Assembly: GCA_016200005.1 (NCBI GenBank)
Contig: JACQFP010000087.1
Span: 24,466-88,465, forward strand
Length of the DNA stretch: 64,000 bases
DNA from: Verrucomicrobiota bacterium
GTDB lineage: Bacteria > Verrucomicrobiota > Verrucomicrobiia > Limisphaerales > PALSA-1396
Reading direction: 5' to 3'
The translations under genes were made by a program, and so were the position numbers. Of the stretch, positions 46,408 through 55,742 are shown piece after piece. Within the stretch, counting starts at the first letter, position 1. The number at the start of each line of letters is the position of its first letter. Under the pieces are notes generated by a model. That model was given only the letters and a program-made list of their open reading frames with translations, was not told the origin of the DNA and searched no databases.

Positions 46408-48816
46408 TCAATCCGCACTCATCATGTGCAACAGGCAACTGCGAATGGTGAGCGCGAGCAGATCATTGATGACGTCGAGCACGATGAACTTGCGCACCTG
46501 TCCCCAGATTTCGGTTTCGTACGCGGTGCCGATATGTAGCAGCAAAGAATCCAGCATTTCACGGGTGTCATCGCGGGCGAGGATGCGCTCGAAGCCGCGT
46601 CGGATGGCTGGCAAGGAGACTTGCGCAATGTTCGTGTGCTCCAACGTCCCCTCAAAAGCCAGCCGGAGCAAAGCCCGCATTTCCTCGGAGGACAAGCCTG
46701 CTTCGCCCGGCGTCGCGCGATTGGTTGCGCGTTTGGAGAGGAGCAGGTGCAGGGCGCGAAACCGGATGTGATGCTCCGGCGATTCCAGCCACGGTTCCGG
46801 GCGCAACAGCCCGAGCACAACGCGCGCAGGCTCAGAAGCATCGTTGATGCGCTCCAGGAGGGGCGTTCCGATGATGCGTTCGTCTTCCCACCAACCCGGA
46901 ATTTCTTCGAGCCGGCGATGGCTTTCGTGCGCCATGCGCAGGTCAAAATCGCGAATCAAGCGAATCTCTTTGTGCAAATAAGTGTAGCCGAGCGGAGTCA
47001 ACGCGGCCTTGCGCAGCCGGAGCGGGAGCGGCACCAGATCCGGGAGCACGAGCCGCACTTCCAGCTTGCCGCCGTGGCGTTCCAACGCAGTCCGCAAGCA
47101 CAGATTCCAACAGCCTTCAATCCGCGGCAGGTGCTCATGCACATTCATTCCAGCCAGCAGCGAAACCGCGGCGGTGTGCGTCACTTCCCGGCTCAACAAA
47201 GGCGTCAACCCGTGCCGGCTGGCTATCCCGTATAAAAAATCGTACGCCGTAATCTCCTGTTCGGCCCAGAGCGCAGACCACTCCGTGAATTGATTCAGCG
47301 TGCACTGCCAGATGACCTGTTCTTCCTGGGTCTCAATGCAGCCAAGGCCGGTTTCATAGAGCGCAAACGCGTAGGCACTTCGCAGCAGCGCGCGACCTCG
47401 CGACCCCTTCCATTTTCCGTGTTCCTGCTCCAGTTCCCATGGTTTAAGATGCATCGGACCCCAACCGAAGTATTCCGGGGCGACGCGGTGGAGTGAGGTG
47501 AAGGCGGAGACCCCAAAGCGCGACAGGATCTGCGGAGAAACCTCATCAAATAATCTCGCCCAGCGGCGAAAGGACCGGGCCGCGTCATAATCCAACTCGC
47601 CGTCGTCGGTAAAAAGTTGCGGCTCGGAGGTCCGCACTTGTTCCAGAACGGTCCGGGCGACACGGTCGAGCACTTCCCAAATGGCTTGCTGACTGTCATG
47701 GCTGACGCGCTGCGGCACAGCCGAAACTTTTCCGAGAACTTCCGGCGGAAGATTGCCGGTGCCGATCTGGTCGAGGCAACGCGCCAGCACCGCCCGCCAA
47801 TCCAGCAACCCGCTTCCGCGCATCAGCGAGGGCGCCACCCGCACACCGAGCGAAAGGAACGCATCTTCCCAATCCGTGCGCTCGAAGGCGCCGATGTTCC
47901 AGCGGGGCGTGCCCTGTTCAAACGTCACGAGCCGCAGGCCATGCTTGATCTGCCAGAGCGCCGCATGAATCAGCATCTCGGCGGCGCGTTCATCGCTGAG
48001 TTCCTGCCGGAGCGTCAGCTTCCAGGGTCGCACGGGCGGGTCTTCACCTCGCGTGATGCCGGCAAAGGCAACTTCCGGTACCGCGCTGGAACGGATGAGG
48101 CGAAACCCCGTGCTTCGGAGCAGGTGACGCAAGTCCGCTTTTTCAATGTCGGCACAAGTGCGCAAACCAAATTTCTCGAGGAGCAGATAACGCAGGTAAA
48201 CCGGCGCCCGCCGGTCGAAGACAATTCGCTTTGCTGGGGAAAGGGATTCCAAGGCGATTGGCGGTGCGGTGTGAGACAACGGGCAGAGCAGTGATTTCGG
48301 ATAGGAACCAAGAAACCCTTCGACCCCGGGTCTCACGCAATGCCACGCTGTGAGGATCAGGAGGTCGTCGTAGTCACGGGTTTCCTGCACCTTGCGGACG
48401 CTCGCGATCCGGGCGGCAATGCGGAAGACATTTTCAAAATGTGACAGGTCAGTTCCTTCCGTGCTCCGCTCCTTCCCGCGCAAGTTCCGGTATTCTGCCT
48501 CCGCAAACGGCAGCCGTCCGGAAATGACGCGCGCTTTCTCCAGCACGAAGGCATCAAACTTCGGCAACTGAATGCAGGCTCGCGCCTCGTCGGGATGGCA
48601 AGAAATTGTTGAAGGAACCGGCCAGCCGTGGTCCCAACGCGGCGCGGGCGAAACCTTTGTGCCGGGCACCGCTGAAGCGGCAGGCGTCTCCGTTAGCGGC
48701 GAGAATTCAGGGTGTGTCGGCGGGGCGGAAGGCAGCGGCGGCGTTGCTTCTTCCGCGTTTCGGGTCTGCTCATCGTAAGAGCAGCCAGTTTGCGTTTCAT
48801 CAGAGTCGGTCCACAC
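46408..48816 (-). CDS. Large soluble protein of unknown function
   Basis: 802 residues from GTG 48816, with no ATG before the conserved-looking part and only a weak ribosome-binding site. The first 75 residues or so are Pro/Thr-rich and disordered. The rest looks like a long alpha-helical repeat protein, with many Leu/Arg/Glu-rich helices (for example MLIHAALWQIKHGLRLVTFE, RALLRSAYAFALYETGLG, VVLGLLRPEPWLESPEHH). No signal peptide or membrane helix. It follows the RpoD-type sigma-factor gene by 59 bases on the same strand. I recognise no domain; a helical scaffold or regulator is only a guess. Confidence 0.65.
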   Translation of the reverse strand: MWTDSDETQTGCSYDEQTRNAEEATPPLPSAPPTHPEFSPLTETPAASAVPGTKVSPAPRWDHGWPVPSTISCHPDEARACIQLPKFDAFVLEKARVISGRLPFAEAEYRNLRGKERSTEGTDLSHFENVFRIAARIASVRKVQETRDYDDLLILTAWHCVRPGVEGFLGSYPKSLLCPLSHTAPPIALESLSPAKRIVFDRRAPVYLRYLLLEKFGLRTCADIEKADLRHLLRSTGFRLIRSSAVPEVAFAGITRGEDPPVRPWKLTLRQELSDERAAEMLIHAALWQIKHGLRLVTFEQGTPRWNIGAFERTDWEDAFLSLGVRVAPSLMRGSGLLDWRAVLARCLDQIGTGNLPPEVLGKVSAVPQRVSHDSQQAIWEVLDRVARTVLEQVRTSEPQLFTDDGELDYDAARSFRRWARLFDEVSPQILSRFGVSAFTSLHRVAPEYFGWGPMHLKPWELEQEHGKWKGSRGRALLRSAYAFALYETGLGCIETQEEQVIWQCTLNQFTEWSALWAEQEITAYDFLYGIASRHGLTPLLSREVTHTAAVSLLAGMNVHEHLPRIEGCWNLCLRTALERHGGKLEVRLVLPDLVPLPLRLRKAALTPLGYTYLHKEIRLIRDFDLRMAHESHRRLEEIPGWWEDERIIGTPLLERINDASEPARVVLGLLRPEPWLESPEHHIRFRALHLLLSKRATNRATPGEAGLSSEEMRALLRLAFEGTLEHTNIAQVSLPAIRRGFERILARDDTREMLDSLLLHIGTAYETEIWGQVRKFIVLDVINDLLALTIRSCLLHMMSAD

Positions 48817-48875
48817 AGCGATGAATAACTTCTATCACGCTGTTCGTCCTGTGTCACCTTTTTCGTGAGGCCTTT

Positions 48876-49943
48876 TCACGCGACCACCGCGATCGTGCTG
48901 GCCTCCTCAACCGACGGACCGTCCCGCTTCTCCATCTTGACCCGCATTTTCTTCAAAGCCTGATCCTGAATCTGCCGGATGCGTTCGCGTGTGACGCCAA
49001 ATTGCCGACCAACCTCCTCCAACGTTTTTGGGGTACCGTCATCCAATCCGAAACGCATGGCCAGAATGGCGCTTTCCCGTTGGTCGAGCGTGACCAGAAC
49101 TTCCCGGACCAAGGCGTTGTCGGTTTCTTTAACGAGTTGATCGAACGGCGCTGCAGCATTCGGGTCCGGCACCACTTCCGAGACGCGATCCGCCGAGTCG
49201 GCGCCTATCGGAGCGTCGAGTGAAACCGGCGTTCTAGATGCCAGACGATACTGTCGCACGCGCCGCGGATCGAGATTCAGTTCGCTCGCAAGCTCTTCAT
49301 CAGTCGGGTCGCGATCAAGCACTTCACGAAGCTTTGTTTCCGCCCGCGCAATATGAGCCACCTTATCGACCACGTGAACGGGCAATCGGATGGTCTTCGA
49401 TTGATTCGCCAGCGCCCGCTTGATCCTTTGCTTGATCCACCAAGCCGCGTAGGTGGAAAGCTTAGCTCCCTTCTTGGGATCGAAGCGCTCGACTCCTTTC
49501 ATGAGTCCGATGTTTCCCTCATTGATCAGGTCCAGGAAGGGCAGGCCCAGACCATCGTAATCGCGCGCAATCTTCACCACGAGTCGCAAGTTGGCCTTGA
49601 TCATGTGCTCGCGCGCCCGCCTGTCCCCCCGCTTGATGCGTCTAGCGAGCGCAATTTCCTCCATTGGCGTCAGCAGCTTCACCTGACCGATTTCGCGAAG
49701 ATAAAGTTGCAAGGCGTCGCCCGTTGGAGGCTCCGGTCGGTTCAATTGGGCCGGCTCAACAGCCACGGGCATGGTCAGCGCCATTCGCCGGGACCGCACG
49801 GTTCCCGGTCGGGATACTGCGCGTCGGCGTCGCTCCGGAAGCCGCGACGGAGTCAAATGGACATGGGCCGGCGTGAGCCGAGTCGTTCGCGACCTTTTAC
49901 TTGGTTTGAAAATGCTTTTCATGTGCTTAGGTTTCTTCGTCAT
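48876..49943 (-). CDS. RpoD-type (group 1/2) sigma factor
   Basis: 355 residues. A basic tail of about 70 residues precedes region 1.2 (DALQLYLREIGQVKLLTPME). Then come region 2 (ANLRLVVKIARDYDGLGLPF; LSTYAAWWIKQRIKRAL), region 3 and region 4 with the helix-turn-helix LEEVGRQFGVTRERIRQIQ. There is no region 1.1 or long non-conserved region, so this is more likely an alternative group 2 factor than the housekeeping sigma. ATG 49943 has AGGA a few bases before it. It lies between trxA and the 802-residue unknown. Confidence 0.9.
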   Translation of the reverse strand: MTKKPKHMKSIFKPSKRSRTTRLTPAHVHLTPSRLPERRRRAVSRPGTVRSRRMALTMPVAVEPAQLNRPEPPTGDALQLYLREIGQVKLLTPMEEIALARRIKRGDRRAREHMIKANLRLVVKIARDYDGLGLPFLDLINEGNIGLMKGVERFDPKKGAKLSTYAAWWIKQRIKRALANQSKTIRLPVHVVDKVAHIARAETKLREVLDRDPTDEELASELNLDPRRVRQYRLASRTPVSLDAPIGADSADRVSEVVPDPNAAAPFDQLVKETDNALVREVLVTLDQRESAILAMRFGLDDGTPKTLEEVGRQFGVTRERIRQIQDQALKKMRVKMEKRDGPSVEEASTIAVVA

Positions 49944-49968
49944 CGAATTCCTATCGCGGAGCCGCTTT

Positions 49969-50301
49969 TCATACCAGGGCGGCGATTTCCTCGAGTTTCG
50001 AAACGATTACGCGTTTCGCCACGAAACCCACTGTCTGGTCGCGCACCTCGCCACCGGCGAAGTAGAGCAACGTCGGGATGGATTGGATGCCGAAGCGCGC
50101 CGCGAGCGCAGGATTGTTGTCCACGTTGACCTTGGCGAGTTTCGCGCGACCGGACTGCTCGGTGGCGATTTCGTCAAGCACCGGCGCGAGCATTTTGCAC
50201 GGCCCGCACCACTCGGCCCAAAAGTCCACGATGACGGGGAGCGCCGATTTCAGAACTTCTGTTTCGAAGTTCTCCTCATTGACCTCAATTGTCGCATTCA
50301 T
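49969..50301 (-). CDS. trxA: Thioredoxin
   Basis: 110 residues from ATG 50301; an upstream in-frame start at 50349 adds a non-conserved head. Active site [14 protein letters not shown] (WCGPC, about residues 31-35), the cis-Pro loop in [14 protein letters not shown], and the conserved Asp before the active site (VIVDFWA). It reduces disulfides in cytosolic proteins, including peroxiredoxins. It follows the small unknown gene at 50327 by 25 bases and precedes the sigma-factor gene by 25 bases, so the four genes 51195 to 48876 are probably one unit. Confidence 0.95.
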   Translation of the reverse strand: MNATIEVNEENFETEVLKSALPVIVDFWAEWCGPCKMLAPVLDEIATEQSGRAKLAKVNVDNNPALAARFGIQSIPTLLYFAGGEVRDQTVGFVAKRVIVSKLEEIAALV

Positions 50302-50326
50302 GTTTCGTTTTCGATTAACGTTTGTT

Positions 50327-50683
50327 TCAATACCCACGGACGTTGCCAATCTGTTGTGCCGCGAACGCGGAAGGCCGGTTTGTTTGCCTTACCGATTGCT
50401 GATGTGCGTTCCAAACGGCAAGTCCTTGGACCTTCTCCATCGCGAGCGTTGGGAAAACGAGGTTTGGGTACATCGTTTGCCATGCCAGCGCCTCGGCTTC
50501 GTTCAGAGCCAGTCGGACCAATCGTTCCTGCGTTGCCAGCGCGTCGCGGGACTCGGCGAAGATGGCTTCCTTGGCTTTCTTTATCTGCGCGAGAATCTTC
50601 TGACATGACGCAAGGCACGCGCTCTTCACGGTGGTTCTGATCTCTGCGTTTGCTCGATATTCATTCGGTTTGTTTGGTTTCAT
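50327..50683 (-). CDS. Small helical protein of unknown function in the Rrf2-trxA cluster
   Basis: 118 residues, start ATG 50683. Mostly helix: [20 protein letters not shown] and [21 protein letters not shown] Cys pair (CLASC) and a polar, Gln-rich tail are the only notable features. A 23-base dyad that matches the one in front of the Rrf2 gene lies 22-44 bases before the ATG. Likely regulated by the Rrf2 protein and co-transcribed with trxA. Family not recognised. Confidence 0.65.
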   Translation of the reverse strand: MKPNKPNEYRANAEIRTTVKSACLASCQKILAQIKKAKEAIFAESRDALATQERLVRLALNEAEALAWQTMYPNLVFPTLAMEKVQGLAVWNAHQQSVRQTNRPSAFAAQQIGNVRGY

Positions 50684-50704
50684 AATGCTCTGGTCTTTCA
50701 GTTA

Positions 50705-50727
50705 TATGTAATAGTAACTGTTACATA
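50705..50727 (-). promoter_or_regulatory. Rrf2 operator-like dyad, site 1
   Basis: TATGTAA and TTACATA are perfect inverted 7-mers around a 9-base centre. The site lies just upstream of the 118-residue gene and shares the pattern TGTAATA-N3-AC-N-GTTAC-N-T with site 2 at 51209-51231. Confidence 0.65.
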
Positions 50728-50748
50728 CTTACACAAAAAAAGAGATCG

Positions 50749-51195
50749 TCAACCAGTTTTTTTCCCAGCGCAGGCAGCGGAGGCTTTCACCGCGCTGATC
50801 ACACTGGACAGCGTGGTTTTCTCCAAGTCCCGTTCCAAGGCGTTCTGCGCTGATGCAAAAACCTTGTCCAAGGTCTTCCGGATGCAATATCCGACCGGGC
50901 AGGCAGCGTTGGGTTTTCGTGACGGAGTAGCGAATGGCTCAACATCCTCCACCGCCCGATAGATTTCAGCCAGATTGATACGCCCCGGCGAGCGACTTAA
51001 TCGCGAACCTGACCCCGCCCCTTTGCGCGTCTCCACCAGTTTCGCACGCTGCAACGATAGCAGCAGCCGCCGGATGATGACCGGGTTCGTGTTGACACTG
51101 CCGGCCAGGAGGGCGGACGTGACCGGGTCGCCCTCCTTGTACGCGAGGACGGCCAGCACGTGCACGGCCATGGCAAAGCGACAACTCGTTCTCAT
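50749..51195 (-). CDS. Rrf2-family transcriptional regulator
   Basis: 148 residues. A winged helix-turn-helix of the Rrf2 family: CRFAMAVHVLAVLAYKEGD, SALLAGSVNTNPVIIRRLL, and the wing GAGSGSRLSRSPGRI, followed by the dimerisation helix. Rrf2 regulators sense redox state, NO or iron-sulfur status. Here the iron-sulfur Cys triad of IscR/NsrR is not complete: two cysteines (CPVGYC) and one near the end remain. Two matching operator-like sites, one 14 bases before this start and one before the next gene, suggest autoregulation and control of trxA. Confidence 0.9.
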   Translation of the reverse strand: MRTSCRFAMAVHVLAVLAYKEGDPVTSALLAGSVNTNPVIIRRLLLSLQRAKLVETRKGAGSGSRLSRSPGRINLAEIYRAVEDVEPFATPSRKPNAACPVGYCIRKTLDKVFASAQNALERDLEKTTLSSVISAVKASAACAGKKTG

Positions 51196-51208
51196 AAACT
51201 ATAGCCAT

Positions 51209-51231
51209 CAAGTAACCGTAGTTATTACAAT
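51209..51231 (-). promoter_or_regulatory. Rrf2 operator-like dyad, site 2
   Basis: On the minus strand this reads ATTGTAATAACTACGGTTAC plus three bases. Aligned with site 1 (50705-50727), 15 of 23 positions are identical, including TGTAATA and GTTAC. It ends 14 bases before the Rrf2 start codon, a position fit for repression. Confidence 0.65.
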
Positions 51232-51294
51232 TGTCAAGGGTAAATGGCCGTTGAGGCCGACAAAACGTGTGTTCGAATCAGTCTTCGGCGCTGA

Positions 51295-52077
51295 TCACCA
51301 CCAGGCACTGGCCGGATTGACCGGGATATTCATTTGGGCGGGGCCGTAATTTTTTGGGAACCGGAAAAGCGAAACATGACCATCACCCCACATCAGGTTC
51401 CATCCGCGCTGCCCGCGGTTGTTATGCCAGATGCTCTTGGCAAAAGAGGACCGATCCACGGCGCCATCACCCGCGTCGCGCGAGCCATGCCACGGCCAGT
51501 CGCCTTGAATAATTTTATTGGCCGCGCTCCGCGCGATTTCACTCGTTTTGATCGGCGTGCCTTCGGGTGCCCCGCGGGCTGCGCTGTCCGCCGTCGTGTG
51601 TTTTACGCCGAACCAATCCACCGACCACATGGGAAGATAACTGTTGCCCCAAGCGGCGTAGCACGACGGATTGGATTCGGCCGGCCAATAGGAATCGCCA
51701 TGATCTGATGGACAATGGAAAGTCTCGACCGCCGGGACATAGGCGTTCAACGGGCGATTCGTCTCGCCCGCCCGGTCGTGTACGATGGGCTTCGTCCGGA
51801 CGTTGGTACGAATAAAACCGCCCACTGTTGCCCAATCCCCGTGAACCGGAAAGAACTCCCGATTGTCCTCGGCATACATGTGATACCCGAGATACTGCTG
51901 TTTCTGATTGGAAATACATTTGATGGCATGCGCCTTGACTTTGGCGCGGGCCAGCGCCGGCAACAGCAGACCTGCCAGGATGGCGATGATGGCAATCACA
52001 ACCAGCAATTCGATCAGCGTAAATGCTTTGCGATCGAAAGCCGCATCCAGACCGCGACAATTGGATGTTGCGCACAT
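51295..52077 (-). CDS. Prepilin-like protein with N-terminal methylation motif (H-X9-DG type)
   Basis: 260 residues from ATG 52077; an upstream start at 52221 is in frame but lacks family similarity. The signature [20 protein letters not shown] begins about residue 17, giving a normal short leader. The exported part has the [19 protein letters not shown] helix, [11 protein letters not shown] and a final [15 protein letters not shown]. It is the second such protein in the window (see 28553). Cleavage by prepilin peptidase is expected; function unknown. Confidence 0.88.
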   Translation of the reverse strand: MCATSNCRGLDAAFDRKAFTLIELLVVIAIIAILAGLLLPALARAKVKAHAIKCISNQKQQYLGYHMYAEDNREFFPVHGDWATVGGFIRTNVRTKPIVHDRAGETNRPLNAYVPAVETFHCPSDHGDSYWPAESNPSCYAAWGNSYLPMWSVDWFGVKHTTADSAARGAPEGTPIKTSEIARSAANKIIQGDWPWHGSRDAGDGAVDRSSFAKSIWHNNRGQRGWNLMWGDGHVSLFRFPKNYGPAQMNIPVNPASAWW

Positions 52078-52229
52078 CGGACGTTTGGATTGATGCCAAA
52101 CATTCTCTCTACTCCGACGCAGAAAAGCAAGCCCAAGAACATGAATCGTGAACGGGCGGGTGAGGGTGAATGCCGGGCTTCTGAATAACCCTGGAGTTTG
52201 GTCAGCTCGCGGATGCGTCAATTATCCAA

Positions 52230-54098
52230 TCACTCTCGATAGGGTTGAATTTCCAAAAAGTTAAAGGTCTGTTCCAGACCAACCGGACCAACCGGTGGGT
52301 TTTCCTTTGGCCAGTCTGAAACAGTCAACCGGGCCGTCGCGCCCCGCGCCTTGAACACTTTCCAATGGTACATTATCCTGACGGGGATCTTGGGTTCTGG
52401 ATTGGAAGCATACATTTCGGTGAATGACCGCTTCCTGTCCACATCGACACCTTCAATATCGACGGTTCCCGTAAACTTGCTTGCCTCCTCCAGCTTCTTG
52501 GCTTTTGGGTTGATCAGATCATTGTAATCGCAGGAAAACATTTTCATGGAATAAAGTCTTCCCGGCTCAAGATTCTTGATGGTCTGGGAAAACGTGTTCG
52601 GTCCCTTGTCGCTTCTTTTCATCCAGAGAAAGGTGTCGCCAATATGTTCAGGATCAGCCGGACCACCTAATCCCATATAGCGACCCTCGATGCGACCGTA
52701 GCGCGGAAAACTTTTGACATCGATGCTCCCCGTTTCCGCTGCCTTCAATGTCCACCCTTCCGTCCCTTTTTGGAAATCAGCATTCTGAATGTGCGTAAGG
52801 AAGAGCGGGTCTGGCCTTGTCAGCAGGTTTGTTTTGCCCTCAATCGCATAGTGCCGGTAGAGTTTTCCGACCCAACGCACCGTTTCTTCGTCGGATTGCG
52901 ACGAGGTCCACCATTCAAGGCCATCGATGCCGGACAGTGCCGGGTTGTTCGCCACCGTTTGGACCTGCATATCCATCCAGACCAGGTAATCGACATTCGG
53001 CAGCTTGTTCAGCCATCCCGGAGGCATGTTGAACGATCCGAAAGCGATCACCATGTGGTTTTTGACTCCCGGCTCCTTGGCTTCCCAATCAGCGAGGCCA
53101 TTGACGAATTCCTCCAACGCGTCGAAGGAAGCCTTCTCGCTGGATCGTTCAAACAGATAGCGTTCGAGGGCGACACGATAGCCGCAGTCAACAATGCTGC
53201 GGATGAAATTCGTGCCGATGATCTCCTGGTTCAGCTTTCTCCCGCTGCCGCCCACGTAGGCATAAAGCATCTTGTTCTTCAGCCGGTCGTCGGCACGCAT
53301 TCTCTTGATGGCGGCTCCGTACACTTCGTACTGTTGTCGTTCCCGTTCCATTCGCGCAAGACGTTCGGGGGTTAGCTTGGCCCATTCCACGACCGGCCTG
53401 TTGACGATGAATTCATCGATAATAATTCCATCCAGGAACGGAGCGTTGTCATAAAAACTGGCCCAGTACTTGAAATGACCCTCGATGTTGGTGGCTTGGG
53501 AATGGATCCCCGTTTGCGCGACGAACCGTTTTCCCTGACGATGCCAGTCATCAACTTCCGACGGAGCCAGCTTGAGACCGCTGGGTATGATCAAGGTCGT
53601 GACATTCGGCAAAACATCCCGCTTGAGAAATTTCATGTCATAAAGACCATAGGATTTGATCGCGGGATTGAACCCGAGTCCGCAATGGATGAGTTCGGGT
53701 ATCGCCTTCACCACCAGTTTCTCAACGCGAACATTACCTTTACACTCCACTTGAAGCGTATGTTTGCCCTGCGTCACAAAGCGCATTCCTTCACCGGGCC
53801 GACCTCCATCCGCGTCGTGCAGAATCACCGGATCAGTTCCCTTATCAAGAACAACACGGAGGGTTCCGTTTCCGTTGCATGTTGCCGAGATGAAAATCCA
53901 GCCGTCCCTGGAACGTGCAAAAGTGAAATTGTTGTTGGACTTGGAAATCGCCGAGACTTCGAGCAACTCCGAAACGAGATTGTTCAACTTCCTTTCCCCC
54001 GAAAAAAGTACCTTTGCTCGAGAATCTCCTGCAAATCCACAAAACAGTATTGATAACAATATTGATAACAGAGTCGGCGCAATAAAGGTGGTTCTCAT
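52230..54098 (-). CDS. Exported protein, possible glycoside-hydrolase-like fold
   Basis: 622 residues. Signal peptide (IAPTLLSILLSILFCGFAG). Residues 30-140 look like a small beta domain. Residues 140-440 show an alternating pattern with acidic motifs at strand ends (FLDGIIIDEFIVN, YLVWMDMQVQTV, GIDGLEWWTS), suggesting a TIM-barrel enzyme with carboxylate catalytic residues. A C-terminal beta domain follows (RLYSMKMFSCDYND). Base composition is more A+T-rich than its neighbours. I recognise no named family, so hydrolase activity is an inference. Confidence 0.7.
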   Translation of the reverse strand: MRTTFIAPTLLSILLSILFCGFAGDSRAKVLFSGERKLNNLVSELLEVSAISKSNNNFTFARSRDGWIFISATCNGNGTLRVVLDKGTDPVILHDADGGRPGEGMRFVTQGKHTLQVECKGNVRVEKLVVKAIPELIHCGLGFNPAIKSYGLYDMKFLKRDVLPNVTTLIIPSGLKLAPSEVDDWHRQGKRFVAQTGIHSQATNIEGHFKYWASFYDNAPFLDGIIIDEFIVNRPVVEWAKLTPERLARMERERQQYEVYGAAIKRMRADDRLKNKMLYAYVGGSGRKLNQEIIGTNFIRSIVDCGYRVALERYLFERSSEKASFDALEEFVNGLADWEAKEPGVKNHMVIAFGSFNMPPGWLNKLPNVDYLVWMDMQVQTVANNPALSGIDGLEWWTSSQSDEETVRWVGKLYRHYAIEGKTNLLTRPDPLFLTHIQNADFQKGTEGWTLKAAETGSIDVKSFPRYGRIEGRYMGLGGPADPEHIGDTFLWMKRSDKGPNTFSQTIKNLEPGRLYSMKMFSCDYNDLINPKAKKLEEASKFTGTVDIEGVDVDRKRSFTEMYASNPEPKIPVRIMYHWKVFKARGATARLTVSDWPKENPPVGPVGLEQTFNFLEIQPYRE

Positions 54099-54221
54099 GA
54101 CGCGACAATTGGCCTGACCTTTTCCGATGTCAAGCCGCCGCCGTCGTGCTTTGCCACTCTCTCGACTGCCAATTTTGAGTTTCCTTTGCCGCTGGGTTCG
54201 TCTATGGTCTGATCACGCTGT

Positions 54222-55691
54222 ATGAAAGTGACTCCGCATTCTGGTGATGGTCCGATGCAACTCTGGACCCGCCGGCGTTTTCTAGCGCGCAACGCGATGG
54301 GTATCGGCAGCGTCGCCCTCGCGTGGCTGTTGCGGGAGGAAAACCTGCTCGCCACGCCGCCGAACATTCCGCGCGGGCCACAGTCCTTTGACCTGAAGCC
54401 CAAGGCCCCGCTGTTCCGTCCACGCGCCCGCGCCATGATCTCGCTCTTCATGCACGGCGGACCGAGCCACATCGACTTGTTCGACCCGAAACCGGAACTG
54501 ACCCGGCGCAGCGGTGAGGATTTTGCAGGAGAGATAACTTTCAGCTTTATCGATCGCGCGACCAAGAAACTCTTCGGCAGTCCGTGGAAATTTGAGAAGC
54601 GTGGCCAGAGCGGAATCGAAGTGTCGGAACTGCTCCCGCACTTTGCAAGCATTGTGGATGACGTGACGCTCATCCGCTCCATGCACACGGACATCAACGG
54701 GCACGAACCTTCGATCTGGTTCATGAACACTGGCAAATCCCAGCCAGGCCGGCCCGCGCTCGGCTCGTGGCTCACCTATGGCCTCGGCACCGAAAGCCAG
54801 AGTTTGCCCGCCTACGTGGTGCTGACCGATCCCGGCGGGCATCCGGTGGACGGCGTGCGCAACTGGTCCAACGGCTGGATGCCGCCGTTGTTTCAGGGAA
54901 CGATTGTGCGCTCGGCTGAGCCGCGCATTCTGAACCTCGAACCGCCGCCGCACTTGAAAGGCGAATTGCAGGAGCAGAACCTCGCTTTCCTCGCCCGGCT
55001 CAATCGCGATCATCTATCGCGTCATCCCGGCGAAACCGACCTCGAGGCGCGCATCGCCAGCTACGAACTCGCCGCGCGGATGCAGACCGCCGCGAAGGAG
55101 GCGCTCGATCTGACCGGCGAAAGCGAAGCCACGAAAAAACTTTACGGCTTGGACGAATCCGTCACCCGCGAATACGGCACGCGCTGCCTGATCGCCCGCC
55201 GACTGGTCGAGCGCGGTGTTCGGTTCGTGCAACTCTTCGTCAACGGCCAGATCTGGGACAACCACGAGAGCATCAAGACCAGTCTCGTCAATTGTTGCCG
55301 CAAGACCGACCAGCCGTCCGCCGCGCTCGTCAAGGACCTCAAGGCGCGCGGCCTGCTCGATACCACGATCGTCCATTGGGGCGGCGAGATCGGTCGGCTG
55401 CCCGTGACCGAGAACCACGGCGCGGCCGAGAAGGCCGGACGCGATCACAACGGCCAGGGCTTCAGCAGTTGGCTCGCGGGCGGCGGGATCAAGGGCGGCA
55501 TGACGTATGGCGAGACCGACGAGTTCGGGCACAAAGCAGTCGTGAATCCCGTCAGCCCGAACGACTATCACGCCACGCTGCTTCACCTCTTCGGCCTCGA
55601 CCACACGAAACTTCTTTACTTCCACAACGGCCAGGAAGAACGCATCACCGACGGCAAACCGTGTCGTGTGGTGAGGGAGATTTTGGCCTGA
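54222..55691 (+). CDS. DUF1501 protein with twin-arginine-type signal
   Basis: 489 residues. The N-terminus has TRRRFLARNAMGIGSVALAW, a Tat-like signal. The DUF1501 body belongs to the alkaline-phosphatase/sulfatase superfamily: FMHGGPSHIDLFDPKPEL, HTDINGHEPSIWF, IVHWGGEIGRLP, DHNGQGFSSWLAGGG and the end NDYHATLLHLFGLDHTKLLY. Such genes usually stand next to PSCyt/DUF1549/DUF1553 genes, and one is found at 60869. An internal ATG at 54255 is a possible alternative start. The last 90 bases or so have a diverged second copy at 57263. Confidence 0.93.
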   Translation: MKVTPHSGDGPMQLWTRRRFLARNAMGIGSVALAWLLREENLLATPPNIPRGPQSFDLKPKAPLFRPRARAMISLFMHGGPSHIDLFDPKPELTRRSGEDFAGEITFSFIDRATKKLFGSPWKFEKRGQSGIEVSELLPHFASIVDDVTLIRSMHTDINGHEPSIWFMNTGKSQPGRPALGSWLTYGLGTESQSLPAYVVLTDPGGHPVDGVRNWSNGWMPPLFQGTIVRSAEPRILNLEPPPHLKGELQEQNLAFLARLNRDHLSRHPGETDLEARIASYELAARMQTAAKEALDLTGESEATKKLYGLDESVTREYGTRCLIARRLVERGVRFVQLFVNGQIWDNHESIKTSLVNCCRKTDQPSAALVKDLKARGLLDTTIVHWGGEIGRLPVTENHGAAEKAGRDHNGQGFSSWLAGGGIKGGMTYGETDEFGHKAVVNPVSPNDYHATLLHLFGLDHTKLLYFHNGQEERITDGKPCRVVREILA

Positions 55692-55736
55692 AATCCGATT
55701 ACCGAAATCCGAAAGAAATCCGAAGGCCGAAGCTCC
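55692..55736. repeat. GAAATCCGAAA-type repeat after the DUF1501 gene
   Basis: Immediately after the stop codon: ATCCGATTACCGAAATCCG, then AAAGAAATCCGAAGGCCGAAG. Same unit as the tract translated inside acnA at 23677-23711. Confidence 0.65.
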
Positions 55737-55742
55737 GCAATT

